The position numbers and the translations under genes were made by a program. Shown here piece by piece: positions 15,846 to 24,048 of a stretch of DNA of 64,000 bases; positions within the stretch are counted from its first letter, which is position 1; every line of letters begins with the position of its first letter. Where the stretch lies: the NCBI RefSeq assembly GCF_001612665.1, contig NZ_BDAX01000014.1, forward strand, positions 186,001 through 250,000, given 5' to 3'. The DNA is from Nocardia alba NBRC 108234. Its GTDB lineage: Bacteria > Actinomycetota > Actinomycetes > Mycobacteriales > Mycobacteriaceae. Below the pieces are notes generated by a model. That model did not search any database, was not told the DNA's origin, and worked only from the letters and a program-made list of their open reading frames with translations.

Positions 15846-17441
15846 ATGAGTTATCCCGACCCGGCATCGCAGACACCACCGCGTGCACCTGCGAGGGTCG
15901 TTATCGCCCGCGCTACCGCCCTGCTGTGCCTCGGCGCGATCTCACTGGAATCGGTCGCCGATATCGTGCCCGACGAGTCGATCTTCTGGATCGTGACGCC
16001 GACCCGCTCGATCATCGCCATCGGGTTGCTCGCCGTGCTGTGCACCGGCGAATCACGGTGGCGCACACCAGCCGATATCCCACTCGCACTGCTGGTGGTG
16101 TCGTCGGCGGTGGCCAATTACCTCGCGGGACAACCGTGGTCGACCTGGCGTGGGCTGGTCACGATCGTGGCCGTCTACTACCTCGCGGTCGGTGTCCGCC
16201 GGGTCGTGCCCGACTCCTGGCCCGCGATCGCGTTGCTCGCGCTGGCCTGCACCACGATCGCGAGCATCGTCGCGCTACAGCAGGTGGTGCAGGACACCCC
16301 GACCGGATTCTGCCGGGGCTCGCTCGACGGCTCGCACGACATCTGCGGCGCCGACACCATGATCCGCGCCGTTGGCACCTTCTCCAATCCCAATCTGCTC
16401 GCCACGTATCTGGTGCTGTTGCTGCCGGTGGCGGCGGCCGCGTCGGCCTCGCTCGCCAATATGCGCGCGCAGCTGGTGAGCGTCGGGTTGGTCGTGCTCG
16501 GATATCTGGCCGTCGTGCTCACCGGGTCGCGCGGCGGAGTGGTCGCCGCGCTGGCCGGACTGGTGGTTTTCGCCTTCCTGCGACGGCTGCGACCGGGTAA
16601 GCACGCGATGGCCGAGCGATGGGTGCCGTGGTTGTTGCCGATCGGGGCGACGATCGCCGCCGCCGTCGCGTTCGTCGTGGTGATCACCCGCGGCAAGGTC
16701 GGTGTTCGGGCCGACGTGTGGACGGCGGCGGTCGAGATAGCCGTGCACCATCCGCTCGGGGTCGGGCCGGGCCGGGCCGGAGCCTGGCTCAACCAGATGA
16801 TCGACAGCCCGGAGGAGTTCCATCACACCCACAACCTGTGGTTGAACTACGCCGTCGAATCCGGGATCGGTGGCCTGCTCGCGGTCGTCGCGCTCACCGT
16901 CATCGGCGCGTGGATCGCGGTCACCGGCAGTGCCGCGGGCTCGCTCACCGCACCCGCCGCGGCCGCGGGCATGTGCGGTTTCCTCGCCATCAGCCTCGCC
17001 GATCATCCCGCCAACCACCAGCGCATCGCCTACGCCGCGATCGCGATGCTGGCGATCCTCATCGTCGACCAAGCCCGCCGCGAACCCGACCGGGTCGCCA
17101 TCGACGCCCAACCCTTCCGGGCGGTCTCCCTCTTCGACGAGACCATGCCGCTGCCACGCAACATTCTGGCGTCGATGCCCGCGCACCTGATGCCGCCGCA
17201 GCCGGGTCCGCGCGCGAACGCCCCGCGACGGAACCCCCGGCCGAGGCGCGACACGCCCCCGACCGGACCGCGGGCCCAGCAGGCGCTTCGTCGCGATAGG
17301 GAGGCAGATCACCCTGGGGATCGGTGGGATCCCGGCGTAGGTTCATGGGTGAACGAAACGTCGGCACGAAGGGGTGTAATCGATGCGGGTGGTCAAGCGA
17401 ATCAGGGGATACGCCCAGGTGATCGGGCAGGCCCGGCGTAA
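15846..17441 (+). CDS. O-antigen ligase/Wzy-type polytopic membrane protein
   Basis: About 531 residues with 10-12 hydrophobic segments. The Wzy_C/O-antigen ligase region is recognised by TFSNPNLLATYLVLLLPV (about 177-194), VVLTGSRGGVVAALAGL (about 220-236) and the large loop ending in HHPLGVGPGRAGAWLNQM and the HHTHNLWLNYAVESGIGGLL motif (about 325-344). Such proteins polymerise or transfer lipid-linked glycans at the outer face of the membrane. The last 110 residues are a Pro/Arg-rich cytoplasmic tail that overlaps the next gene by 59 bases. The start is uncertain (GTG 15828 or ATG 15846). No glycosyltransferase genes are adjacent, so the glycan is unknown. Confidence 0.8.
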   Translation: MSYPDPASQTPPRAPARVVIARATALLCLGAISLESVADIVPDESIFWIVTPTRSIIAIGLLAVLCTGESRWRTPADIPLALLVVSSAVANYLAGQPWSTWRGLVTIVAVYYLAVGVRRVVPDSWPAIALLALACTTIASIVALQQVVQDTPTGFCRGSLDGSHDICGADTMIRAVGTFSNPNLLATYLVLLLPVAAAASASLANMRAQLVSVGLVVLGYLAVVLTGSRGGVVAALAGLVVFAFLRRLRPGKHAMAERWVPWLLPIGATIAAAVAFVVVITRGKVGVRADVWTAAVEIAVHHPLGVGPGRAGAWLNQMIDSPEEFHHTHNLWLNYAVESGIGGLLAVVALTVIGAWIAVTGSAAGSLTAPAAAAGMCGFLAISLADHPANHQRIAYAAIAMLAILIVDQARREPDRVAIDAQPFRAVSLFDETMPLPRNILASMPAHLMPPQPGPRANAPRRNPRPRRDTPPTGPRAQQALRRDREADHPGDRWDPGVGSWVNETSARRGVIDAGGQANQGIRPGDRAGPA

Positions 17442-17922
17442 CCGGGGGGATCTGGTCGGGTGGCTCGGGCGACGGCCGCAGCTCGCGGCGGCGACCATGA
17501 CCTATGAGACGGCCCTGTTGTTCAGCAACAAGCTCGACCCTCGGCTCAAAGAGCTGGCCGAACTCAAGACAGCGGGGTTGGTGGCCTGTCAGTTCTGTCT
17601 CGACATCGGGTCGGCGCTGGCGCACACCGCCGGGCTGACCGAGCGGCAACTCACCGATCTGCCCCGGTACAAGACCAGTGACGCCTATACCGAGCTGGAG
17701 AAGCTCGTGATCGCGTTCGCGGAGGCGATGACGGTCACCCCCGCGGTCGACATCGACGAACTGCGCGACACCCTGCTCACCCACCTGTCGAAAGCGCAGC
17801 TGACCGAGTTGGCCGCGACCATCGCGTGGGAGAACCAGCGCGCCCGCCTCAATCAGGGCCTCGGCGTGCAGCCGACCGGGATGGCCGATGGGATGGCCTG
17901 CGCGCTGCCCGAACGCTCATGA
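17383..17922 (+). CDS. Carboxymuconolactone decarboxylase/AhpD-like protein
   Basis: The product is 179 residues. The core fold is marked by DPRLKELAELKTAGLVACQFCLDIGSALAHTAGLTERQL (about 52-90), with the redox pair Cys69-x-x-Cys72 and His80, as in AhpD-type alkylhydroperoxidases. It could reduce peroxides via a thiol relay, but many family members have unknown roles. The ATG at 17383 lies inside the tail of the preceding gene. The next gene overlaps its stop by 4 bases, forming a tight operon. Confidence 0.85.
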   Translation: MRVVKRIRGYAQVIGQARRNRGDLVGWLGRRPQLAAATMTYETALLFSNKLDPRLKELAELKTAGLVACQFCLDIGSALAHTAGLTERQLTDLPRYKTSDAYTELEKLVIAFAEAMTVTPAVDIDELRDTLLTHLSKAQLTELAATIAWENQRARLNQGLGVQPTGMADGMACALPERS

Positions 17923-18185
17923 GCGGCCGAGAAGTGCCGGGCGGCGTGGTGCACGAACTGCCCGGCGACCTGCGTGCGGCACTGCTCGCCAATGCCGTGG
18001 CGCTCGCGGCCTGGCGCGACATCACACCGCTGGCCCGCAACGAGTTCGTCTGCTGGGTGGAGGACGCCAAGCAGGCCGCGACTCGTGCACGGCGGATCCG
18101 GCGCACGCAGGAAGAGCTCGAAGACGGTCAGCGACGACCGTGCTGCTGGCCCGGATGCAAGCATCGCGAGCGCACCGGCGGATAG
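17919..18185 (+). CDS. YdeI/OmpD-associated-family small protein
   Basis: The product is 88 residues. The core LPGDLRAALLANAVALAAWRDITPLARNEFVCWVEDAKQAATRARRI (about 11-57) matches the C-terminal helical half of the YdeI/OmpD-associated family, here as a stand-alone short form. The end has a Cys-Cys-Trp-Pro-Gly-Cys-Lys-His cluster (about 77-84), which could bind metal. ATG overlaps the stop of the AhpD-like gene (ATGA). It ends 4 bases before the convergent ppx gene. Confidence 0.7.
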   Translation: MSGREVPGGVVHELPGDLRAALLANAVALAAWRDITPLARNEFVCWVEDAKQAATRARRIRRTQEELEDGQRRPCCWPGCKHRERTGG

Positions 18186-18189
18186 GGTG

Positions 18190-19146
18190 TCAGGCCGCGT
18201 CGATGATCGACATGGCGATGCCGTCGAGGATGTCGTGTTCGCTGACGATGAGTTCGGAAACTCCCGCGCGGGTGGCCAATTCGTCGGCCAGCACTTCGGT
18301 GATCACCGCGCCGCCGCCGATCACGTCGACGCGTCCGGGGTGCATCGGGCCGAGCGCGGCGCGCTCGTCGTGGTTCATCCCGATCAGGCGGTCGCAGACC
18401 TGGTGCACCTGCGCCAGGCTCAGGCGGGTGAGATGCACACGCGCGGCGTCGTATTCGGGTAGGTCGAGGGCGACGGCGGTGATCGTGGTCATGGTGCCCG
18501 CCACTCCGACCCAGGTGTGGACCTTGTCGACCGGCACCTTCGCGAAGGCCTCGTCCAGCTTGGTCTGGGCGAATTCCCTTGCGGCAGTGACCTGCTCGGC
18601 TGTCGGCGGGTTGCCCGTGAGACAGCGCTCGGTGATGCGCACACAACCGATATCGGCGGAATAGGCTGCCTGGACGCCGTTTTCGTCGCCGACCACGAGT
18701 TCGGTCGATCCCCCACCCAGATCGACAACGACGAACGGGCCCGCGCTCGCGGACAATTCGCCGACCGCTCCGGCGAACGACAGCCGTGCCTCCTCGTCCC
18801 CGGAGATCACCTCGGCGACCGCACCCGGCACGACGAGCCCCAGCAACGAACGGGTCATCTCGAAGAACTCGTCGCGGTTCTCCGCGTCCCGCGTGGCCGA
18901 GGTGGCCACCATGCGCACGCGCGAAACCCCGTGCCGCGACATCACGCTCACGTAATCGCCCAGGGCACGGCGGGTGCGGTCGAGCGCCTCGGGTGCCAGC
19001 CGACCGGTGGCGTCGACGCCCTGCCCGAGTCGCACGATGCGCATCTCCCGGTGCACATCGGTGAGCCCGCCGTCGGCGCCGACCTCGGAGATCAGCAGTC
19101 GGATCGAGTTGGTTCCGCAGTCCACTGCGGCGATACGCTCACTCAT
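18190..19146 (-). CDS. ppx: Exopolyphosphatase / guanosine pentaphosphatase (Ppx/GppA family)
   Basis: The product is 318 residues of the ASKHA-fold Ppx/GppA family, which hydrolyses the ends of inorganic polyphosphate or pppGpp. The phosphate-1 loop is VDCGTNSIRLL (8-18), the catalytic Glu region is ISGDEEARLSFAGA (about 114-127), and the phosphate-2 loop is VVVDLGGGSTEL (about 138-149), followed by VAGTMTTITAV. The length matches the short actinobacterial paralogues (Rv0496/Rv1026 type); the lack of a C-terminal HD domain suggests a polyphosphatase. Its place after the DUF501, divIC and eno genes matches Rv1026 in M. tuberculosis, which supports orthology. Confidence 0.93.
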   Translation of the reverse strand: MSERIAAVDCGTNSIRLLISEVGADGGLTDVHREMRIVRLGQGVDATGRLAPEALDRTRRALGDYVSVMSRHGVSRVRMVATSATRDAENRDEFFEMTRSLLGLVVPGAVAEVISGDEEARLSFAGAVGELSASAGPFVVVDLGGGSTELVVGDENGVQAAYSADIGCVRITERCLTGNPPTAEQVTAAREFAQTKLDEAFAKVPVDKVHTWVGVAGTMTTITAVALDLPEYDAARVHLTRLSLAQVHQVCDRLIGMNHDERAALGPMHPGRVDVIGGGAVITEVLADELATRAGVSELIVSEHDILDGIAMSIIDAA

Positions 19147-19250
19147 GATGCTCCTCCAGGTCTGACGACACGCCGGGCACGTCGACGTTGTCCGCGATTA
19201 TGCCTGGTCTCCCGGCCCGCGGGCAGCGCGTCGGTACGGCGGCGCCGCGA

Positions 19251-19772
19251 TCAGGCCGACGCTTCGGGGGTCTGGGCGGCAGGCCAATCGGTGGGGATCG
19301 CGGTTCCGCGCAGACCGGCGTCGGCGGCCAGCGCTACGGATTCGTCGCCGAAGGGATTGAGGCCGGGCCCCTTGGCGAGCGAGTGCGCGATCAGCACGTG
19401 CAGGCACTTCACCCGATCGGGCATACCGCCGCCGGTGAAATCGGTGCCGAGGGACTCGATCTCGTCGCGTTCGGCCAGGTAGCTCTCGTGCGCGCGGCGA
19501 TAGGCGGCCGCGATCTCGGGGTCGGTGGCGAGGCGTTCGGTCATCTCGCGCATCACACCGGCCGACTCCTGCCTGCTCGCCTCGGCGGTGAGCCGGGGAT
19601 CGGTCAGGTAGTAGAGGGTGGGGAACGGGGTGCCGTCGGGCAGCCGGGGCGCGGTCTTCACCACGGCGGGCCGACCGTCGGGGGTGCGGTAGGCGACTTC
19701 GAGCACACCGCGAGGCTCGCGGCCCAACTGCTTCGCGATGATCTCGAGGTCGTCGGCGTTCGGTGTCGTCAC
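19251..19772 (-). CDS. DUF501 family protein
   Basis: The product is 173 residues from GTG 19772, which overlaps the stop of the divIC-like gene (GTGA). The DUF501 core is visible: DLEIIAKQLGREPRGVLEVAYRTPDGRPAVVKTAPRLPDGTPFPTLYYLTDP (about 5-57), and a conserved C-terminal part VKCLHVLIAHSLAKGPGLNPFGDE (about 123-146). It is conserved across actinobacteria in the eno-divIC-DUF501-ppx order (Rv1025). It is cytosolic with no catalytic motif I recognise. Conservation beside a septum gene suggests a cell-envelope or division role, but this is inference. Confidence 0.9.
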   Translation of the reverse strand: MTTPNADDLEIIAKQLGREPRGVLEVAYRTPDGRPAVVKTAPRLPDGTPFPTLYYLTDPRLTAEASRQESAGVMREMTERLATDPEIAAAYRRAHESYLAERDEIESLGTDFTGGGMPDRVKCLHVLIAHSLAKGPGLNPFGDESVALAADAGLRGTAIPTDWPAAQTPEASA

Positions 19773-20347
19773 CGTGGTCCTTCCGGGGCTGGTTCGGAGA
19801 TGCTGCGCCACAGGTCGGTGTACCAGGGGTCGGGCGCCGCGGTGCGGGTGCTCATCGGCGGCGGCGCTGGCGCTTCGATGCCGGGAATCTGCACGATGTA
19901 GGGGGTTTCGCCGGGCATCACCAGGCGAAGGCGATCACGCGCCTCGGAACGGATGTAGGCCGGATCCTGTTGTTGCGCACGACGATCGCGCAGGCCGGCC
20001 AGGTCGGCTTCGAGCTCGGTCCGCTGCTTGGCCAGTGCCACGGCTTCGGCGCGCTGGCTGAAATACGTGCGCGTCGGCACCGCCAAGGTCAGCGCGAGGC
20101 CGCACAGCACCGCGGCCAGGATCACCGCTTTCCCGGTCGAGAGACCGAGGATGGTGTGTTCGCCGCGCTCCAGCTTGCCGCTTGACCTGCGGGTAGCGCC
20201 CGTGGACTGCGGATGCCGCCTGGTCGGACGCTTGGCCGCGGTGGGGCGGCTCGGCGTATCGAGGCGCGGGCGCGAACGCGCGGCCCGCGACGTGCGCCTG
20301 TCACCTCGTCCACCCGGACTGGTTCCACGCGCACGTCGCTCGGTCAT
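19769..20347 (-). CDS. DivIC/FtsB-family septum formation protein
   Basis: The product is 192 residues. It has a basic, Arg/Pro/Thr-rich cytoplasmic N-terminus of about 70 residues, a transmembrane helix at about 73-90 (KAVILAAVLCGLALTLAV), and then a coiled coil (about 96-128, QRAEAVALAKQRTELEADLAGLRDRRA). The short DPAYIRSEARDRLRLVMPGETPYIV motif typical of the FtsB/DivIC family follows at about 128-152. It should form part of the divisome with FtsL and FtsQ. It sits between eno and DUF501, as Rv1024 does. The Pro-rich C-terminal tail is extracytoplasmic. Confidence 0.92.
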   Translation of the reverse strand: MTERRARGTSPGGRGDRRTSRAARSRPRLDTPSRPTAAKRPTRRHPQSTGATRRSSGKLERGEHTILGLSTGKAVILAAVLCGLALTLAVPTRTYFSQRAEAVALAKQRTELEADLAGLRDRRAQQQDPAYIRSEARDRLRLVMPGETPYIVQIPGIEAPAPPPMSTRTAAPDPWYTDLWRSISEPAPEGPR

Positions 20348-20369
20348 TCGCTACCGCCCTGAACTGCTT

Positions 20370-21656
20370 TCAGAATTCGCCGGTGAAACGCGGGAAGGCC
20401 ACGTCGCCCGCGTAGCGTGCCGAGTCACCGAGGGCGTCCTCGATGCGCAGCAGCTGGTTGTACTTGGCGACCCGCTCCGAACGCGCGGGGGCGCCGGTCT
20501 TGATCTGACCCGAGCCGACGGCGACCGCGAGGTCGGCGATGGTGGTGTCCTCGGTCTCACCCGAACGGTGCGACATCATGGTCTTGTAGCCGTTGCGGTG
20601 CGCCAGCTCGACCGCGTCGAGGGTCTCGGTCAGCGTGCCGATCTGGTTGACCTTCACCAGCAGCGCGTTGGCCGCGCCCTTGGCGATGCCCTCTTCGAGG
20701 CGCTCGGGGTTGGTGACGAACAGGTCGTCGCCGACCAGCTGCACCTTGTCGCCGATGGCGTCGGTCAGTGCCACCCAGCCGTCCCAGTCGTCTTCCGACA
20801 GCGGGTCCTCGATGGAGACCAGCGGGTACTTGGTGAGCAGGTCGGCGTAGAAATCGCCCATCTCGGCGGCGGTGCGGACCTTGCCCTCGAACTTGTAGCC
20901 CTCGCCCTCGGTGTGGAACTCGGTGGCGGCCACGTCCAGGGCCAGCGCCACATCGGTGCCGAGCTTGTAGCCCGCGCGCTCGATGGCGATGCTGATCAGG
21001 TCGAGCGCCTCCACGGTGCCCGCGACATCGGGGGCGAAGCCGCCTTCGTCACCGAGACCGGTGGACAGGCCCTTCTCCTTCAGCACGGCCTTGAGCGAGT
21101 GGTACACCTCGGTGCCCCAGCGCAGCGCCTCGCGGAAGGTGGGCGCGCCGATCGGGGCGACCATGAATTCCTGCACGTCCACGCCGGTGTCGGCGTGCGC
21201 GCCACCGTTGAGGATGTTCATCATCGGGACCGGCAGCACGTGGGCGTTCGGGCCGCCCAGGTAGCGGAACAGCTCGAGGCCCGAGGACTCGGCGGCGCCG
21301 CGCGCCACGGCCAGCGACACTCCGAGCAGGGCGTTCGCGCCGAGGCGGGACTTGTCGGGGGTGCCGTCCAGATCCAGCAGTACCTGGTCGACGGTGCGCT
21401 GCTCCACGGCGTCGAGGCCGATGATGGCGGGCGCGATCTCGTCGAGGACGCCCTCGACGGCCTTGGTCACGCCCTTGCCGCCGTAGCGGTCGCCGCCGTC
21501 ACGCAGCTCGACGGCCTCGTGCTCGCCGGTGGACGCACCGGAAGGTACGTCTGCCCTGGTCAGGGTGCCGTCGTCGAGGGCGATCTCGACCTCGACGGTG
21601 GGATTGCCGCGCGAATCCAGAATCTCGCGAGCTCCGACCTGTTCGATAATGGCCAC
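20370..21656 (-). CDS. eno: Enolase
   Basis: The product is 428 residues, the usual length. It interconverts 2-phosphoglycerate and phosphoenolpyruvate. Seen in order are the N-terminal REILDSRGNPTVEVE with PSGASTGEHEAVELRDG, the active-site GDEGGFAPDV (about 205), Mg2+ ligands in SIEDPLSEDDWDGW, the catalytic Lys in LLVKVNQIGTLTETL (about 333) and SHRSGETEDTTIADLAVA (about 365). A strong AAGGAG ribosome site precedes the ATG. It heads the run eno, divIC, DUF501, ppx, although the gap to divIC (22 bases) and the separate promoter space upstream suggest high expression from its own promoter. Confidence 0.98.
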   Translation of the reverse strand: MAIIEQVGAREILDSRGNPTVEVEIALDDGTLTRADVPSGASTGEHEAVELRDGGDRYGGKGVTKAVEGVLDEIAPAIIGLDAVEQRTVDQVLLDLDGTPDKSRLGANALLGVSLAVARGAAESSGLELFRYLGGPNAHVLPVPMMNILNGGAHADTGVDVQEFMVAPIGAPTFREALRWGTEVYHSLKAVLKEKGLSTGLGDEGGFAPDVAGTVEALDLISIAIERAGYKLGTDVALALDVAATEFHTEGEGYKFEGKVRTAAEMGDFYADLLTKYPLVSIEDPLSEDDWDGWVALTDAIGDKVQLVGDDLFVTNPERLEEGIAKGAANALLVKVNQIGTLTETLDAVELAHRNGYKTMMSHRSGETEDTTIADLAVAVGSGQIKTGAPARSERVAKYNQLLRIEDALGDSARYAGDVAFPRFTGEF

Positions 21657-21769
21657 GAAAACTGCTCCTTACGACGGAAGGCACGGTAGGTATCACGGGA
21701 GGGCCGTGCGCTGCCGAGCCTATCGTCTCGGCCGAGTGCGGAGTAACCGGCACTCCGGGCCGTGCGCAA

Positions 21770-22486
21770 CTACACGCGGCGGCCGATGCTGTATATCGCG
21801 GCGCGATCGCGCACCACATGCATGTATTTGTTCGACTGGTTATAGGCGAACAGGGCGCGCTGCCAGCCGTCGGCCGAGGTCAGATCGCCGCCGCGGGTGC
21901 ACAGGTAGCGGGCGGCGGTGAGGGCGGCGTCGTCGATGTTCTGCGGGTCGGCCACGCCGTCGCCGTTGGCGTCGACACCCCAGCGCTTCCAGGTTTCGGG
22001 AATGAACTGCAGCGGGCCGACGGCACGGTCGTAGGTGGTGTCGCCGTCGAGGCGGCCGCCGTCGGTGTCGCGGATGTCGGCGTTGCCCTTCGTGCCGTCG
22101 AGGGCGACGCCGATGATCGCCGGCCGCACCGTGCCGTCGGCGTCGACGCCCGCGCCACGATGGGTACCGTGTCCGCTCTCCACACTGGCTATGCCGGCGA
22201 TGGTGGTCCACGCGATCCCGCATTCGGGCTTCGACTTCGCCAGCACGGCCGCGGCGTAGCCGTAGGCCTCGAGCGCGACCGGCTGGATGCCGATCGCGTC
22301 GGACTGCTCGTCGGCCCAGCCGCGCAACTGTTCGGCCGCGCGGCCGGGTGCGTCGACGTCGATCACCGGCAGCGCGACTCCCGGCCCCGGCGGCATGTCG
22401 TCGGGAATCGACGCGAGCGAACTGCACCCCGCCAACAGAGCGCTGATCGCGACCGCGGCGGCTACGCCCAACTTCTGCACTGACAT
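21770..22486 (-). CDS. Lipoprotein lytic transglycosylase (LpqU-like)
   Basis: The product is 238 residues. A lipobox LLAG-Cys21 follows a short signal sequence, so it is a membrane-anchored lipoprotein facing the cell wall. The catalytic domain is a SLT/transglycosylase of the MltB type: IAGIASVESGHGTH with the likely acid Glu103, then AVGPLQFIPETWKRWGVDANGDGVADPQNIDDAALTAARYLC (about 155-196), the classic signature of murein transglycosylases. It would cleave peptidoglycan glycan strands. Its position directly upstream of eno matches Rv1022 (lpqU). A long intergenic region with a dispersed repeat and two iron boxes follows on the other side. Confidence 0.9.
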   Translation of the reverse strand: MSVQKLGVAAAVAISALLAGCSSLASIPDDMPPGPGVALPVIDVDAPGRAAEQLRGWADEQSDAIGIQPVALEAYGYAAAVLAKSKPECGIAWTTIAGIASVESGHGTHRGAGVDADGTVRPAIIGVALDGTKGNADIRDTDGGRLDGDTTYDRAVGPLQFIPETWKRWGVDANGDGVADPQNIDDAALTAARYLCTRGGDLTSADGWQRALFAYNQSNKYMHVVRDRAAIYSIGRRV

Positions 22487-22570
22487 TCCGCCTCCCCGTG
22501 TTATGAGCCGGACTCAGGCTGTGGTGGGGCTGCGTCGGCGGCCGGACCGAGGACGGTGACGAGTGCGCCC

Positions 22571-22607
22571 GTACCCGGTGAGCCACCCATGTTAGTACGA
22601 GATCAGG
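22571..22607 (+). repeat. Dispersed intergenic repeat, copy 1
   Basis: It matches the core CCGGTGAGTTACCCATGTTC...GCGAGATC seen at 41181, 41321 and 61784, with a few substitutions (GAGCCACC and GTTAGTACGAG). It lies upstream of the lytic transglycosylase gene start and outside coding sequence. Confidence 0.65.
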
Positions 22608-22697
22608 AAACCGCCGCGCTCCTGGCTTCGAGTGTTCGTCGCCAGGTTTCACCTCCTGGAACCGCTTGCGCCGGAACCCCTTTCCCGACGCCGTAAA

Positions 22698-22716
22698 TCA
22701 GGCGAGGCTAGCCTGA
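22698..22716. promoter_or_regulatory. DtxR/IdeR-type iron box 1
   Basis: The 19-base TCAGGCGAGGCTAGCCTGA matches 14 of 19 positions of the DtxR/IdeR consensus TTAGGTTAGSCTAACCTAA and is itself near-palindromic. It lies 232-250 bases before the first gene of the cluster. By itself it would be a moderate match; the second, better box nearby strengthens it. Confidence 0.65.
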
Positions 22717-22852
22717 AAGAGCCCCCGCGTGGGGAGCCTCACATCGACCGTCACCGAACCGCGGTGCCGCGCGACACCCTGCTCAGCGCCTACTCCGGCG
22801 ACTCGGGTAGAAAGCTAGATTATATGGATCGGCTATTTCTCCCGCCGACACG

Positions 22853-22871
22853 TTAGGTAAGTCTTGCCTAA
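22853..22871. promoter_or_regulatory. DtxR/IdeR-type iron box 2
   Basis: The 19-base TTAGGTAAGTCTTGCCTAA has perfect outer halves TTAGG/CCTAA and is palindromic except at three positions. It matches the DtxR/IdeR consensus TTAGGTTAGSCTAACCTAA at 14 positions. It ends 76 bases before the GTG of the oxygenase gene, where binding would block transcription. Iron-repressed expression of the cluster is predicted. Confidence 0.8.
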
Positions 22872-22947
22872 TCACATGGCAGGCACTACCTTCGCACATC
22901 GAGCCTGAAGATCACCCGCTTTCGACCGATGCGCAGAAGGGAAACCG

Positions 22948-24048
22948 GTGAAAAGCGTTCTCTCCGAACGTATGACGATTCACCAGCACGACATCGAATA
23001 TCGCGAGCTCGATCCCGGCGCCGCCACGGCGCTCCGATCGCTCGCGGCAGACATTCGCCGCCGATTAGGTGACGCACCCCACACCGCGACGTTGCACGAC
23101 CCCGGTCTGATCGCCCGGATCGCCGAGCGCGCCGACGAACTACCCGACAGCGTGCGCCACGCCGTGCGACCGCCCGCCACCGCCGCGGGCGCGACCGTGG
23201 TGCGCGGGTTGCCCGTCGACGACGCCGATCTCGGCCACACCCCGGCGCATTGGCAGGCCGCGGCCGAACACACGCATCCCGGCTCGCTCGAACTGGACAT
23301 CGTGATGTTGCTGCTCGGGCGTTGCGCCGGTGAGCCTTTCGGCTGGCAGGGCCAGCAGAACGGCAGGCTGGTCAACAATATCGTGCCCGCCGTCGGCCAC
23401 GAGGACGAGCAGTCGGGCGCGAGCAGTTCCACCCTACTCAGCCCGCACACCGAGGACGCCTTCCACGCGCTGCGCGCGAACCTGCTCATGCTGATCTGCC
23501 TGCGCAACCCCGACCGGGTCGCCACCACGGTCTCCTCGGTGCGCGAAGTGCGTCTGTCCGACGACGACCTGCGAACCCTCACCACCCCGACGCTGCCGAT
23601 CCTGCCGGATGTCTCCTACGGCACCGGTTTCGATCAGCTCGCACCGCTGCCCACTCTGTGGCGCGACGAAAACGGCGCTGTGACAGCACGTTACGATCCC
23701 GCCTACACCCCGATCGACGATGCGGACGCGGCCTTCCGGGCCGCCTACGCCAGGCTCACCGCCGAACTCGTCAGGGTCAGTCACGCCCCCGCGCTGGCCC
23801 CCGGCGAGATCCTGCTGCTCGACAACGACGTCACCGTGCACGGGCGCGTTCCGTTCCGCGCGCGCTACGACGGCACCGACCGCTGGCTCAAGCGCGTCAA
23901 TATCCGACTGCCCGAACGCCGTCGGCGCGCGCAGGAGTCGTCCGAGAATGGGTATGGCCAACACGTGGTCGCCCCGTTCCGGGCGAGCGCTGATCGGACA
24001 GCAGAGCGGGGCATTGCAGATGAACGAGGATCCGTTGAACAACCGTGA
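22948..24048 (+). CDS. Fe(II)/2-oxoglutarate oxygenase, VioC/clavaminate synthase-like
   Basis: The product is 366 residues. The double-stranded beta-helix oxygenase fold is indicated by the iron ligands His167-x-Glu169 in SPHTEDAFHALRANLLML and distal His298 in NDVTVHGRVPFRARYDGTDRWLKRV, with Arg312 placed to bind 2-oxoglutarate. The HxE ligand pair and the F-H-x-x-R-A-N context match the clavaminate synthase/arginine and asparagine beta-hydroxylase group (VioC, AsnO), which hydroxylates free amino acids at C-beta. GTG 22948 has AAGG upstream; ATG 22972 is an alternative. It is first in a five-gene cluster behind two iron boxes, and its 3' end overlaps the next gene by 29 bases. The substrate is unknown; diaminopropionate or a derivative is a hypothesis. 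Confidence 0.85.
   Translation: MKSVLSERMTIHQHDIEYRELDPGAATALRSLAADIRRRLGDAPHTATLHDPGLIARIAERADELPDSVRHAVRPPATAAGATVVRGLPVDDADLGHTPAHWQAAAEHTHPGSLELDIVMLLLGRCAGEPFGWQGQQNGRLVNNIVPAVGHEDEQSGASSSTLLSPHTEDAFHALRANLLMLICLRNPDRVATTVSSVREVRLSDDDLRTLTTPTLPILPDVSYGTGFDQLAPLPTLWRDENGAVTARYDPAYTPIDDADAAFRAAYARLTAELVRVSHAPALAPGEILLLDNDVTVHGRVPFRARYDGTDRWLKRVNIRLPERRRRAQESSENGYGQHVVAPFRASADRTAERGIADERGSVEQP

Larger units (their letters stand above)
22487..22947. other. Intergenic region with dispersed repeat and two iron boxes
   Basis: These 461 bases hold no gene. In order they contain a copy of the dispersed repeat (22571-22607) and two DtxR/IdeR-type palindromes (22698-22716 and 22853-22871). An AT-rich stretch (AAAGCTAGATTATATGG, about 22811-22827) could hold a promoter for the biosynthetic cluster to the right. 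Confidence 0.7.
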
